Source: an uncultured Verrucomicrobiota bacterium (lineage in GTDB: Bacteria > Verrucomicrobiota > Verrucomicrobiia > Limisphaerales > UBA9464). From it: DNA of 54,806 bases. The stretch covers positions 1-54,806 of the forward strand of contig CAIMMI010000142.1 in the NCBI GenBank assembly GCA_903842505.1, read 5' to 3'. This document shows, in pieces, positions 8,898-18,134 of this stretch; the stretch's first letter is position 1, and each line of letters opens with the position of its first letter. The translations under genes were made by a program, and so were the position numbers. Below the pieces are notes generated by a model. It did no database searches and had not been told where the DNA came from. It saw nothing but the letters and a program-made list of their open reading frames with translations.

Positions 8898-9221
8898 GCG
8901 GATTTTTTCTGGACGAATTGCGGCGGTTGAACGGGGAACTGTGGCGCCGGTTTGCCGTAACCCCGTGCCGGAATCCTATGCCGATCAGGAAGCAACGACG
9001 AGGCGTTCGTTGGTCATGGATTGGACGAGGAAATTGCCGCCTGCGTCTATCGGAGGAGCGGCCAGTCGGGTTGCCCTCGATCGGGTCTTCCAGCTTCTCG
9101 TTCAGGTGGACGGATTTCTGGCCTGAAGGCATGATTTCGGGGGTCTCGGTTTGGTGCTCGCGAGGCACCCTGTCGAGTGGATGGGAGGCCAGGTCTGGGT
9201 GAAAGATTTTCCTTTTTCGTG
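8898..9221. other. Divergent spacer between the DUF4832 gene and lnt
   Basis: No gene, repeat or clear promoter can be supported. Open frames here are short and lack family features. The spacer must hold the outward promoters of the two divergent genes. Confidence 0.4.
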
Positions 9222-10928
9222 ATGTTCTCCGTGATTCGAACGATGCGCGCCGGGCGGTGGTGGAATTCCGAGACGCGCCGCTACCCGGCTGCGGCAGCGG
9301 TCGGGCTGATGTGGGCGCTGGCCTACCCGACGCCGGGTGTCGCAGGCCTGGCCTGGGTGGCTCCCGGGATGTTGCTGCTGTCCGGGTTGGGATTGGGTGG
9401 GGCGTCCGCATTTCGGGTCGGGTACGTGGCCGGACTGGTGCAGGCGATGGTTTCGTTGCGTTGGTTGCTGGAGATTCCGCATGCGGCCGGTGCGGTCGCG
9501 GGTTGGCTGGCGATGTGTGCGTGGTGCGCCGTGTTTCCTGCGGCGTGGCTGGCCCTGGCACGCGGTGTGGTCGACGCGCGCGCCACAGGCGATGGATCCG
9601 GGCCCCAGGCTGGACACGGCCCCTGGCGGGTTTGCGTGGAACGGTACGCGGCGACTCCATGGGTTCGTCGGGCGCTGGTCCCGGTGGCTGTGGCTGCGCT
9701 TTGGGTGGGATTCGAGATGCTGCGCGGGCGGTTGTTGGGGGGATTTCCGTGGAATTTCCTTGGGGCGTCGCAATGGCGACAGGTTCCGTTGCTCCAGATG
9801 GCCCGGGTGACCGGCGTGTATGGGGTTTCGTTCCTGGTCTGCTGGACCAGCGTGGCCTTCATGATGGCCAGCGTCCTGGTCGGGTTGAGACCCCAGAATC
9901 GCTGGATGTGGCTGGCCGAGGGCCGGGTTCCGTTGTTCGTGTTGCTGACCTGCCTGGGAACCGGATTCTACCGCATCATCCAGCAGCGTCGGGACGAGGT
10001 TCAACGACCGCCCCGCCAGATCCGGTTGGCCCTCATCCAGCCCGCCATCCCCCAGACCCTGTTGTGGGATCCGTCCGAGCGGGATCGATCCTTCGCTACG
10101 GCACGGCGCCTGACGGAATCTGCCCTCTCGGCCGGGGCCGACCTCCTGGTCTGGCCGGAGGGGGATTTTGGCCTCGATCAGAAGCATTTCCGTGAAGTTT
10201 CGGACCGTGTGGCGCTGGGGCGCATTCCGTGGGTGTTCAGCGCGACCGATACGCAGGAAGTGGACGGGAAGGAGATTGCGTTCAATGCCGCCTTTGCCAC
10301 CGGGCCTGACGGTCGCATCGCGAGGACTTACCGGAAACGTCGGTTGGTGCCGTTTGGGGAATACGTGCCGCTGGCCGGATGGTTGCCATTCCTGCGGCAC
10401 CTGACGCCGATCGGAGAGGGGTTCGGCGCGGGGACGGTACCCCGGGTGTTTGCGCTGGAGACGCCCGGTGGATTGGCTCTGGCGGCCCCGGTGATCTGCT
10501 TCGAGGACATCTTTCCCCACGGCATCCGGGACCATGCCGGTCCCGGCGCGGACTTCCTGCTCGAATTGACGAACGATGGCTGGTTCGGCCGGAGCGGAGC
10601 GCAGTGGCAACACCTGGCCAACGTCGTTTTCCGAGCCGTCGAAAATGACATCCCCATCGTCCGCTGCTCCAACAACGGCGTGACGTGCTGGATCGATTCC
10701 GATGGCGTGGTGCGCGAGGTCCTCGGTCAGGGCGATCGGGTCTATCAGGAAGGCTTCCTGACGGTCGGCGTTCCGGTGGGCACCGGGCGAAGTGGCAGGA
10801 CGTGGTACCGCCAGAACGGCGATGTATTCGGCTGGGTTTGTATCGGCTATGGAGGACTTGCGGCGATGACCGTATGGCGGCACCGACGGGGCAGGGGATC
10901 CGGTCCCGGCACCCCGATTGCCCCCTGA
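9222..10928 (+). CDS. lnt: Apolipoprotein N-acyltransferase
   Basis: Lnt N-acylates the N-terminal cysteine of diacylated lipoproteins in the inner membrane, the last step of lipoprotein maturation. The protein is 568 residues from the ATG at 9222. The N-terminal half has about six to seven membrane segments. The C-terminal nitrilase-type domain has the full triad: Glu313 in WPEGDFG, Lys372 in YRKRRLVPFGEYVP and Cys426 in VICFEDIF. The family motif NDGWF is also present. Alternative starts are ATG 9243 and GTG 9177; the N-terminus before the first membrane segment is short either way. The presence of Lnt implies a diderm envelope, in line with the mla genes in this window. Confidence 0.93.
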   Translation: MFSVIRTMRAGRWWNSETRRYPAAAAVGLMWALAYPTPGVAGLAWVAPGMLLLSGLGLGGASAFRVGYVAGLVQAMVSLRWLLEIPHAAGAVAGWLAMCAWCAVFPAAWLALARGVVDARATGDGSGPQAGHGPWRVCVERYAATPWVRRALVPVAVAALWVGFEMLRGRLLGGFPWNFLGASQWRQVPLLQMARVTGVYGVSFLVCWTSVAFMMASVLVGLRPQNRWMWLAEGRVPLFVLLTCLGTGFYRIIQQRRDEVQRPPRQIRLALIQPAIPQTLLWDPSERDRSFATARRLTESALSAGADLLVWPEGDFGLDQKHFREVSDRVALGRIPWVFSATDTQEVDGKEIAFNAAFATGPDGRIARTYRKRRLVPFGEYVPLAGWLPFLRHLTPIGEGFGAGTVPRVFALETPGGLALAAPVICFEDIFPHGIRDHAGPGADFLLELTNDGWFGRSGAQWQHLANVVFRAVENDIPIVRCSNNGVTCWIDSDGVVREVLGQGDRVYQEGFLTVGVPVGTGRSGRTWYRQNGDVFGWVCIGYGGLAAMTVWRHRRGRGSGPGTPIAP

Positions 10929-11047
10929 TCCAAGCGTCTGAAGCTCCGTTTCAGACCATTCATCGCCGAATTCGTCCGTGTGGCGGTTCGGACCTTGCCT
11001 CTGTTTCATCCGGTCCCGTAGGTTGGCCGGACGTAACTGGAGTCTGC

Positions 11048-11920
11048 ATGAAGGTCTGGATTGATGGTCAACTGGTAGATGAATCGGAAGCCAAGGTCAG
11101 CGTGTTCGATCACGGTCTGCTCTATGGCGATGGCGTTTTCGAAGGGATCCGGATGTATCACAACCGGATCTTCAAGCTGCGCGAGCACATCGAGCGGCTT
11201 TATTGGTCGGCAAAGGCGATCCTCCTCGAGGTCCCGATGACGCCGGAGGAACTCACGCGTGCCTGCGTTGAGACCTGCAAGGCGAATGGACTCCGGGATG
11301 GCTACATCCGCCTGATCGTCACCCGCGGCAAGGGGACGCTCGGCCTGGATCCCCGCCGTTGCCCGAAGCCCTCGGTCATCATCATCGCGGCAACCATCCA
11401 GTTGTACCCGGAGAAGTACTACCAGGAGGGGTTGACGATCGTGACTGTTCCGACCACCCGCAATCTGGTCAACTCGGTCAATCCGGCGATCAAGTCCCTC
11501 AACTACCTGAACAACATCCTCGCCCGCATCGAGGCGAACAACGCCGGAGTCGAGGAGGCCATCCTGCTGAACACCGACGGATTCGTGGCCGAGTGCACCG
11601 GAGACAACGTCTTCATCGTCCACAAGGGTCGCCTGCTTACCCCGCCGCTCAGCGCGGGTGCGCTCTACGGGATCACCCGTGGAACCGTTCTGGACGCCGC
11701 CCGGGATCTCGGGATCCCCACCGGTGAGCCTCAGTTGACCCGGTACGACGTCTACATCGCCGACGAAATGTTCCTGACCGGGACCGCGGCGGAGATGGTG
11801 CCGGTGGTGAAGGTGGACGGCCGGGTAATCGGGGATGGCAAGCCAGGACCGGTGACGCTCCGGTTGCTTCAGGCCTTTCGCGAACGGACCAAGACAGACG
11901 GGGAAATCATCTTCGCCTGA
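11048..11920 (+). CDS. ilvE: Branched-chain amino acid aminotransferase
   Basis: A 290-residue class IV PLP aminotransferase, interconverting Val, Leu and Ile with their 2-oxoacids. It opens MKVWIDGQLVDESEAKVSVF with the family motif DHGLLYGDGVFEGIR. Lys149 in NPAIKSLNYLNN is the PLP lysine. The cofactor-binding NTDGFVAECTGDNVF and the late TGTAAEMVPV are also present. D-amino-acid and aminodeoxychorismate relatives share the fold, but GDGVFEGIR together with KSLNYLNN fits IlvE best. The ATG at 11048 gives the standard length; the open frame further upstream overlaps lnt and is not used. Its 2-oxoacid products are the kind of substrate expected for the E1 fusion at 38412-41879 (inference). 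Confidence 0.92.
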   Translation: MKVWIDGQLVDESEAKVSVFDHGLLYGDGVFEGIRMYHNRIFKLREHIERLYWSAKAILLEVPMTPEELTRACVETCKANGLRDGYIRLIVTRGKGTLGLDPRRCPKPSVIIIAATIQLYPEKYYQEGLTIVTVPTTRNLVNSVNPAIKSLNYLNNILARIEANNAGVEEAILLNTDGFVAECTGDNVFIVHKGRLLTPPLSAGALYGITRGTVLDAARDLGIPTGEPQLTRYDVYIADEMFLTGTAAEMVPVVKVDGRVIGDGKPGPVTLRLLQAFRERTKTDGEIIFA

Positions 11921-12041
11921 TCCGATGGCTGGCACCGATCGAACGGCGGTGGACCTGGGCGGGGACTTGGGTTGCACTGCCATTCGGCGGGGCGCCGTCG
12001 ACCGGTCGGCGCGGGGGACGCGCTGGATTCAGGGCCGTTCC

Positions 12042-12070
12042 TTGACTTGTCCCCAGGGTGCGTCGATATA
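12042..12070 (+). promoter_or_regulatory. Putative sigma70-type promoter of mcsA
   Basis: TTGACT (12042-12047), a 17-base spacer and GATATA (12065-12070). The expected transcription start is only about 7 bases before the mcsA ATG at 12084, so the mRNA would be nearly leaderless. No Shine-Dalgarno sequence is visible. Confidence 0.45.
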
Positions 12071-12083
12071 GCGTAACACGAAT

Positions 12084-12581
12084 ATGGTGTGTCAGCTCTG
12101 CAAGCAGAAGGAGGCAACAGTCCACCTGACCCAGATCGTGGAGGACGAGATGAAGAAACTCGACCTCTGCGAGGCCTGCGCCAAGCAGAAGGGGGTGACT
12201 GATCCGACAGGATTCTCCCTGGCGGAGCTTTTGCTGGGTGCTGCCGGAGACGCGCCGGCAGCGGACCCGGCATCCTCCAGCGTCAGTGACGCCAAATGCA
12301 CGCGCTGCGGCCTTACCCAGGCGGAGTTCAAGAAGAACGGGCGGATGGGATGCTCGGAGTGCTATACGGCATTCGCTGATTCCCTCGAAGTCGTGCTGAA
12401 GGGCATGCACAAGGGGACTCGTCACCGGGGCAAGGTTCCCGTCGGTCTCCGCCGCGCCGCTGATCAGCAGGCTACTCTGGAAAAGCTGTCCACCCAGCTT
12501 CAGGGCGCCATCGCCGCCGAGGATTTTGAACAGGCCGCCCGGTTGCGCGATGAAATCAAGGCGGTCAAGGCCGCAGCCTGA
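12084..12581 (+). CDS. mcsA: McsA, activator of the protein arginine kinase
   Basis: A 165-residue zinc-binding adaptor. Two paired CxxC clusters are visible: CQLC and CEAC near residues 3 and 32, and CTRC and CSEC near residues 73 and 92. The C-terminus is a UVR coiled hairpin, LEKLSTQLQGAIAAEDFEQA. This is the McsA architecture, in which the UVR part contacts ClpC and the zinc part activates McsB. It is the first gene of mcsA-mcsB-clpC. In Bacillus this operon begins with the repressor gene ctsR; here the preceding gene is ilvE and no ctsR is present. Confidence 0.9.
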   Translation: MVCQLCKQKEATVHLTQIVEDEMKKLDLCEACAKQKGVTDPTGFSLAELLLGAAGDAPAADPASSSVSDAKCTRCGLTQAEFKKNGRMGCSECYTAFADSLEVVLKGMHKGTRHRGKVPVGLRRAADQQATLEKLSTQLQGAIAAEDFEQAARLRDEIKAVKAAA

Positions 12582-12592
12582 ACGGGAACCCC

Positions 12593-13714
12593 ATGATGAA
12601 CCTGCTCGACTTCCTGACTCCGTCCGCCGAGGTCTGCCGCCGCACGGGCCCCCATGACAAGATCGTCTTCTCGAGTCGCGTCCGGCTCGCACGCAATCTT
12701 CCCGGCGTCTCCTTCCCGGGGCATGGAAAGAAAGCCGACCGTGTCCGCGCCTACGAACAGTTGATGCCCGCCGTCCAGTCGGTCCCTGAAATGGCTGGGG
12801 GATTGGCGGAATCGATGGAGCGGCTGACGCCCTCGGACAAGCAGTTGCTGGTCGAGCGACACCTGATCAGTCGCGAACACGCCGCGAAAGGGGCCGGTAG
12901 CGGGTTCATCCTCAATCGGGAGGAATCGTTCTGTGTCATGGTCAATGAGGAGGATCATCTCCGCATGCAGGCCCTGCGCCCGGGACTGCAACTGCGTGAG
13001 GCATGGGTGGCCATTGATGCCCTCGATACCGCTCTTCAGGAACGACTCGAGTTCGCGTTCTCGTCGCAATACGGCTACCTCACCGCGTGCCCGACCAACC
13101 TCGGCACCGGTATTCGTGTCAGTGCCATGCTGCATCTGCCGGGCCTCGTCCTCTCCGAACAGGTCAGCCAGATCATTCAGGCGGTGAGCAAGCTGGGCCT
13201 GGCCGTCCGCGGGTTGTACGGAGAAGGTACCGAGGCGCTCGGCAACATCTTCCAGGTCTCGAACCAGATGACCCTGGGCGAATCCGAAAGCGAGATCGTT
13301 GAAAGGATCAACAAGGTCCTCCAACAGGTGATTGAACACGAGGAGAACGCTCGAACCTCGCTGCTCGAAAAGAAGTCCCGGGTCGTGTTCAACCACGTGG
13401 GCCGTGCCTTCGGGATCCTGTCCCATGCCCACACGATCTCTTCGAAGGAGACCATGAACCTGCTCAGCCTGCTGAGATTGGGCGTGGACATCGGGTTGTT
13501 TCCGGCCACTTCGAGGGCGTTCGTCGACGAACTGCTGCTGCTGACCCAGCCATCCCACCTTCAGGCGCTCTACACCAAACGCGAGAAGCTCAGTGCCGAG
13601 GAACGGGATATCCTCCGGGCCGACGTGCTGCGCGACCGTCTGCGGGGGCTGGATCGCCCGGATCACAGCAGCCTGGGCTCGGGTTCCGCTGGAACGCCGG
13701 CTCCGGAGTCCTGA
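12593..13714 (+). CDS. mcsB: McsB, protein arginine kinase
   Basis: A 373-residue guanidino-kinase-fold enzyme that phosphorylates arginines of damaged proteins, marking them for ClpC-ClpP. Key motifs are kept: the ATP-binding IVFSSRVRLARNL (25-37), the acidic NEEDH (118-122), the catalytic cysteine loop YLTACPTN (Cys166), RGLYGEG and QVSNQMTLG. The C-terminal ERDILRADVLRDRL corresponds to the phosphoarginine-sensing RDxxRA motif of the Bacillus enzyme. Length and order match the Firmicutes protein throughout. It starts 11 bases after mcsA and is surely co-transcribed with it. Confidence 0.95.
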   Translation: MMNLLDFLTPSAEVCRRTGPHDKIVFSSRVRLARNLPGVSFPGHGKKADRVRAYEQLMPAVQSVPEMAGGLAESMERLTPSDKQLLVERHLISREHAAKGAGSGFILNREESFCVMVNEEDHLRMQALRPGLQLREAWVAIDALDTALQERLEFAFSSQYGYLTACPTNLGTGIRVSAMLHLPGLVLSEQVSQIIQAVSKLGLAVRGLYGEGTEALGNIFQVSNQMTLGESESEIVERINKVLQQVIEHEENARTSLLEKKSRVVFNHVGRAFGILSHAHTISSKETMNLLSLLRLGVDIGLFPATSRAFVDELLLLTQPSHLQALYTKREKLSAEERDILRADVLRDRLRGLDRPDHSSLGSGSAGTPAPES

Positions 13715-13822
13715 GTTCCATGCCTGCATCCTGGAGCATCGGGGATGCCCCAGTCGGAGTCATTCCGGGGAAATCTTTTCATCAGTGGCCCGGAAATGCC
13801 CATAAGTTGGCGTTAAAGTATT

Positions 13823-13870
13823 TTGACGTAGAAATGACTGGTGGCCACATTGGCCCTACCAAACGTGGCC
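13823..13870 (+). promoter_or_regulatory. Putative clpC promoter with overlapping dyad operator
   Basis: TTGACG (13823-13828), 17 bases, CACATT (13846-13851) forms a weak promoter. Across the -10 lies an interrupted dyad, GGCCACATTGG (13843-13853) and CAAACGTGGCC (13860-13870), 9 of 11 positions symmetric with a 6-base spacer. The position suggests a repressor site. It is unlike the direct-repeat CtsR box and unlike the CIRCE element. Confidence 0.35.
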
Positions 13871-13895
13871 CGGTGGTTGCGTAAGGCCCATTCCC

Positions 13896-16427
13896 ATGAG
13901 CGAAGAGAATCTCAACAGTTTCACTCCGCGTGCCCAGCAAGTCTTGGCGCTGGCGCGGAAGGAAGCCGACCGCTTCAACCACAACTTTGTGGGCACGGAG
14001 CACCTCCTGCTCGGGCTGATCAAGCTCGGCCAGGGCGTCGCGGTGAACGTGCTCCAGAAGATGGGGCTCGACCTCGAGACCGTCCGGACGGAGGTCGAAA
14101 AGGAAGTCCGCACCGGAGCCGAGCAAAAGGTCACCGGCAACATCCCCTACACGCCGCGGGTCAAGAAGGTCCTGTCCCTCGCCGGCAAGGAGGCCAAGGC
14201 ACTCAATCACACCTACGTTGGCACCGAACACATCCTGCTCGGCCTGCTGCGCGAGGGGGATGGCGTGGCCGCCAAGGTGCTCAAGAATCTGGATGTCGAC
14301 ATTGAGCAGTGCCGTCAGGAGATCCTGAAGGAGCTCGATCCCCAGTACCCCCAGGGCGAAGGTTCCACTCCGGCCCCGTCAGATGAGCAACTCACCAACG
14401 AGGGCGAGACCGGCAAGGGCAAGGACGGCAAGGGCAAGGGCGACAATCGCACGCCAGCCCTCAAGGCCTTCGGCCGTGACCTGACGGAGTACGCCCGCAA
14501 GGGCGACATGGATCCCGTCATCGGACGGCAGTCCGAGATCGAGCGGGTCATCCAGATCCTCTGCCGTCGTACCAAGAACAACCCCGTCCTCCTCGGCGAG
14601 GCCGGCGTCGGCAAGACCGCCATCGTCGAGGGCTTGGCGATGGAAATCTCGAAGGGCGCCGTTCCCGAGATCCTCCAGAACAAGCGCATCGTGACGCTCG
14701 ACCTCGCGCTCATGGTCGCGGGCACCAAGTACCGAGGGCAGTTCGAGGAACGGATCAAGGCGGTCATGGACGAGATCCGCCGAGCCAAGAACATCATCCT
14801 TTTCATCGACGAGTTGCACACCATCGTCGGTGCCGGTTCCGCCGAAGGCACGATGGATGCCTCGAACATCTTCAAGCCCGCCCTCAGCCGCGGCGAGATG
14901 CAGATCATCGGTGCCACGACCCTTACCGAGTATCGCAAGTACATCGAGAAGGACTCCGCCCTCGAACGACGCTTCCAGACGGTCAAGGTGGAGCCTCCGT
15001 CCGTGGACGATGCCATCACGATCCTCAACGGGCTCAAGTCGAAGTACGAGGATCACCACAAGGCCGAGTTCAGCAACGAGGCCATCGAGGCCTGCGTCAA
15101 GCTCTCCGACCGCTACATCAGCTCCCGGTTCCTGCCGGACAAGGCGATCGACGTGATGGACGAGGCCGGCGCCCGTGCCCGCATCGGGGCCATGCAGCGT
15201 CCGCCGGACGTCAAGGACCTCGAGGCGGAGATCGAGAAGGTCAAGGTTCGCAAGGAACAAGCCATCAAGGATCAGGACTTCGAAGGCGCCGCCCAGCTGC
15301 GCGACCGCGAAAAGCAGTCGAAGGAGAAGCTCGAAAGGACGCTCGCCGAGTGGAAGCAGAACAAGGAGGAGCGTCGCGTCAGCGTCTCCGAGGATGACAT
15401 CCTCCAGGTGGTGGCCAAGTGGACGGGGATTCCCCTCAAGCGGATGGGGCAGACCGAGACCCAGAAGCTGCTCACCGTGGAGCTCGAACTCGGCAAGGTG
15501 GTCATCGGCCAGAAGGATGCCGTTACCGCCTTGGCCAAGGCGCTTCGGCGGGCCCGTACGGACCTCAAGGATCCCCGGCGTCCGATCGGTTGCTTCGCCC
15601 TTCTCGGGCCCACGGGTGTCGGCAAGACGCTTCTGGCCCGGACGTTGGCCGAACAGATGTTTGGCAGCTCCTCCGCTCTCGTGCAGCTCGACATGTCAGA
15701 GTACATGGAGAAGTTCACGGTTAGCCGGTTGGTGGGGTCGCCTCCGGGTTATGTGGGCTACGAAGAAGGCGGCCAGTTGACCGAGAAGGTCCGCCGCCAA
15801 CCGTACAGCGTGGTCCTGTTCGACGAGATCGAGAAGGCGCATCCGGACGTCATGAACATGCTCCTCCAGATTCTGGAGGAGGGAAAACTGACGGATTCGC
15901 TGGGCCGGACGGTGGACTTCCGCAACACGATCATCCTCCTGACCTCCAACGTGGGATCGGACGTGATCCGGAAGCAGGCGGTGATGGGTTTCGGCAAGCA
16001 GTCCGAAGATGCCGACCAGGAATTGCTGCGGGGCCGGATCCTGGATGAGGCTCGCAAGGCGTTCCGTCCGGAGTTCATCAACCGTCTGGACGACGTCATT
16101 GTCTTCCGGACTCTGGGCAAGCCGGAATTGGTTCAGATCCTGGAACTCGAGGTCGTGAAGGTCCTGGATCGGATCCGTCGCAGGGGCGTGAACATCGCGC
16201 TCGATGAGAAGGCCAAGGACTTCCTGATCGAGAAGGGTTACGACCCTCAATACGGTGCCCGGCCGATGCGTCGGTCGGTCGAACGTTACCTCGAGGACCC
16301 GCTTGCGGAAGAAATCCTCAAGGGCACGCTGGCCTCGGCCGGGGTGATCGAGGTTACCGCCGACAAGGAAAAGTTGGTCTTCATCCAGCCTGCGAAGACT
16401 TCCGAGGGGGCGACGATCGGTTCCTGA
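13896..16427 (+). CDS. clpC: ClpC-type AAA+ unfoldase
   Basis: An 843-residue Hsp100 protein that unfolds substrates, including arginine-phosphorylated ones, for ClpP. In order: two Clp-N repeats (residues about 5-145, opening [16 protein letters not shown]), a charged [10 protein letters not shown] linker, AAA-1 with Walker [11 protein letters not shown] near 235, a UVR/middle segment (about 440-485) typical of ClpC and absent from ClpA, AAA-2 with Walker [11 protein letters not shown] near 571, and the Clp D2-small domain. It follows mcsB by 181 bases with its own promoter-like region and ends at a hairpin. clpP is not in the window. Confidence 0.96.
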   Translation: MSEENLNSFTPRAQQVLALARKEADRFNHNFVGTEHLLLGLIKLGQGVAVNVLQKMGLDLETVRTEVEKEVRTGAEQKVTGNIPYTPRVKKVLSLAGKEAKALNHTYVGTEHILLGLLREGDGVAAKVLKNLDVDIEQCRQEILKELDPQYPQGEGSTPAPSDEQLTNEGETGKGKDGKGKGDNRTPALKAFGRDLTEYARKGDMDPVIGRQSEIERVIQILCRRTKNNPVLLGEAGVGKTAIVEGLAMEISKGAVPEILQNKRIVTLDLALMVAGTKYRGQFEERIKAVMDEIRRAKNIILFIDELHTIVGAGSAEGTMDASNIFKPALSRGEMQIIGATTLTEYRKYIEKDSALERRFQTVKVEPPSVDDAITILNGLKSKYEDHHKAEFSNEAIEACVKLSDRYISSRFLPDKAIDVMDEAGARARIGAMQRPPDVKDLEAEIEKVKVRKEQAIKDQDFEGAAQLRDREKQSKEKLERTLAEWKQNKEERRVSVSEDDILQVVAKWTGIPLKRMGQTETQKLLTVELELGKVVIGQKDAVTALAKALRRARTDLKDPRRPIGCFALLGPTGVGKTLLARTLAEQMFGSSSALVQLDMSEYMEKFTVSRLVGSPPGYVGYEEGGQLTEKVRRQPYSVVLFDEIEKAHPDVMNMLLQILEEGKLTDSLGRTVDFRNTIILLTSNVGSDVIRKQAVMGFGKQSEDADQELLRGRILDEARKAFRPEFINRLDDVIVFRTLGKPELVQILELEVVKVLDRIRRRGVNIALDEKAKDFLIEKGYDPQYGARPMRRSVERYLEDPLAEEILKGTLASAGVIEVTADKEKLVFIQPAKTSEGATIGS

Positions 16428-16453
16428 CGTTCCGATTGAGCGCGTCCCAGTTC

Positions 16454-16487
16454 AAACCGGTGAACGGATTGATGCCGTCACCGGTTT
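16454..16487 (+). terminator. Terminator-like hairpin after clpC
   Basis: AAACCGGTGAACGG (16454-16467) pairs with CCGTCACCGGTTT (16475-16487), giving 13 base pairs with a single bulged A and a 7-base loop. The tail GTTGATTCTG is only weakly T-rich, so it may be Rho-assisted or mainly protect the mRNA end. Confidence 0.55.
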
Positions 16488-16594
16488 GTTGATTCTGCAG
16501 GCGACGATGGCCCCGGAACCCGCTGCTTTGGGTCGGTAAGTTCGTCATTTTCGGAGTTTGAACCTGATGCCGTCCGGGACACTCTATCTGCGCG

Positions 16595-17374
16595 ATGCGT
16601 TCCATCCTTATTGATCGCATCCAGGGCTTGGTGACGGAGCTCGGCGAGATCCTGGTCTTGTGCCGGGAGACGGTGGTCTCCATCCGTTACCAGCGTCCCT
16701 CCTGGGGCGATTTCCTGGCACAGTTGTACCTGATCGGCGTCAAGAGCCAGACGGTGGTGGTCACCACGGGCGCGGCGACCGGCATGGTTCTTTGTGCCCA
16801 GACCTACTTTCAGTTCCACAAGGTGAAGATGGACACCGCCACCGGCGCGGTGGTTTCCGTCGGCATGTGCTCGGAACTCGGTCCCGTACTTGCCGGTCTC
16901 ATGCTTACAGGACGCGTGGGTGCGTCGATGGCGGCCGAACTCGGCACCATGAAGGTCACGGAGCAGATCGACGCGTTGCGGACTCTGGCAACCCACCCGG
17001 TCGATTATCTCGTGGTTCCGCGTGTCCTGGGGACCCTCGTGGCCGCGCCGCTCCTGACCATCGAGTCCGTCTTCGTCGGGATTGCGGCGAGTTACCTGGT
17101 CGGCGTCCACCTGCTCGGGATCGACGGCGCCTACTACCTCGCGAACATGCAACGGTTGACGGATCCTCCCGATGTGATCATGGGCTTGATCAAGGCGGTG
17201 ATCTTCGGGGCGATCATCTCGACAGTCAGTTGTTACAAGGGCCTCGGCTGCCGTGGCGGCGCCGAGGGGGTCGGTCGAGCCACGACGGAATCCGTCGTCA
17301 TGGCGAGCATCAGCATCCTCGTCGTGAACTTCTTCCTCACGCTCCTTCTCAACCGGATTTTCCTGACACTCTAG
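16595..17374 (+). CDS. mlaE: MlaE-type ABC transporter permease
   Basis: A 259-residue inner-membrane permease of the Mla/MCE phospholipid transport system. It shows five to six hydrophobic segments and the family core SVGMCSELGPVLAGLMLTGR followed by VGASMAAELGTMKVTEQIDA, the MlaE hallmark (ELGPVL, EQIDAL). It is the first gene of mlaE-mlaF-mlaD, with 10 bases to mlaF. A promoter-like TTGAAC at 16558 with an AT-richer stretch at 16581-16588 lies just before the ATG. In E. coli the order is mlaF-mlaE-mlaD; here the permease comes first. Confidence 0.93.
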   Translation: MRSILIDRIQGLVTELGEILVLCRETVVSIRYQRPSWGDFLAQLYLIGVKSQTVVVTTGAATGMVLCAQTYFQFHKVKMDTATGAVVSVGMCSELGPVLAGLMLTGRVGASMAAELGTMKVTEQIDALRTLATHPVDYLVVPRVLGTLVAAPLLTIESVFVGIAASYLVGVHLLGIDGAYYLANMQRLTDPPDVIMGLIKAVIFGAIISTVSCYKGLGCRGGAEGVGRATTESVVMASISILVVNFFLTLLLNRIFLTL

Positions 17375-17384
17375 ACGCCCCGCC

Positions 17385-18131
17385 ATGATCGAAGTCCGCG
17401 ATGTCCGAAAGAACTTTGGCACGCAGCAGGTGCTACGGGGTGCTTCGTTGCGCATCGAAAAGGGCGAAGCCGTCGTCATCATCGGTCGCTCCGGCGGAGG
17501 CAAAAGCATCCTCCTCAAGCATCTCATCGGACTGCTCCGGCCGGATTCGGGCAGTGTCCTGGTGGATGGGAAGGATCTCGCCTGCATGGACGAGCGGGAG
17601 TTGCTCGGGGTGCGGCGGCAGTTCGGCATGCTGTTCCAGATGGCCGCCCTGTTCGACTCGCTCGACGTCTTTGACAACGTGAGCTTCGTCCTGCGCCGGG
17701 AACGGAAACACACCGAGGCCGAGATCCGCGCCTTGGTCGCCGATGCGCTCGATCGGGTTGAACTCCCCGGTATCGAGAAGAAGAAACCGGCAGAACTTTC
17801 CGGCGGCATGCGCAAACGGGTGGGCCTCGCGAGGGCGATCGTCTACCGCCCGCGGATCGTCCTCTACGACGAGCCGACCACGGGCCTCGATCCCATCGCA
17901 GCGGATCGCATCGACCGTCTCATCCGCAGGGTCTGGGAGGAACTCAGCGTCACCAGTATTGCCGTAACCCATGACATGAAGAGTGCCCGTACGATCTCGA
18001 ACCGGATCCTCATGTTGCAGGAGGGTCAGATTTATGCGGACGGCCCGACTGACCAAATCCTGCAGTCGACGGATCCGATCGTGTACAACTTCGTCAACGG
18101 CATCGCCGCCCCGCGGGCGGAGGCCAACTGA
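17385..18131 (+). CDS. mlaF: MlaF-type ABC transporter ATP-binding protein
   Basis: A 248-residue ABC ATPase. Walker A is GRSGGGKS (a single serine in place of the usual S-T), the signature is LSGGMRKRVGLARAI, Walker B is IVLYDEPTTGLDP, and the switch histidine lies in AVTHDM. LSGGMRKR is typical of the MlaF/Ttg2A branch. It powers lipid transfer through MlaE with the MCE protein encoded next. It sits in an operon with 10 bases upstream and 3 bases to the next gene. Confidence 0.94.
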   Translation: MIEVRDVRKNFGTQQVLRGASLRIEKGEAVVIIGRSGGGKSILLKHLIGLLRPDSGSVLVDGKDLACMDERELLGVRRQFGMLFQMAALFDSLDVFDNVSFVLRRERKHTEAEIRALVADALDRVELPGIEKKKPAELSGGMRKRVGLARAIVYRPRIVLYDEPTTGLDPIAADRIDRLIRRVWEELSVTSIAVTHDMKSARTISNRILMLQEGQIYADGPTDQILQSTDPIVYNFVNGIAAPRAEAN

Positions 18132-18134
18132 ACC

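Noticed and set aside
9102-11009. A 635-residue minus-strand open frame opposite lnt
   Set aside because: It is Gln/Gly/Pro/Arg-rich with no domain signature and lies entirely opposite the well-supported lnt gene.
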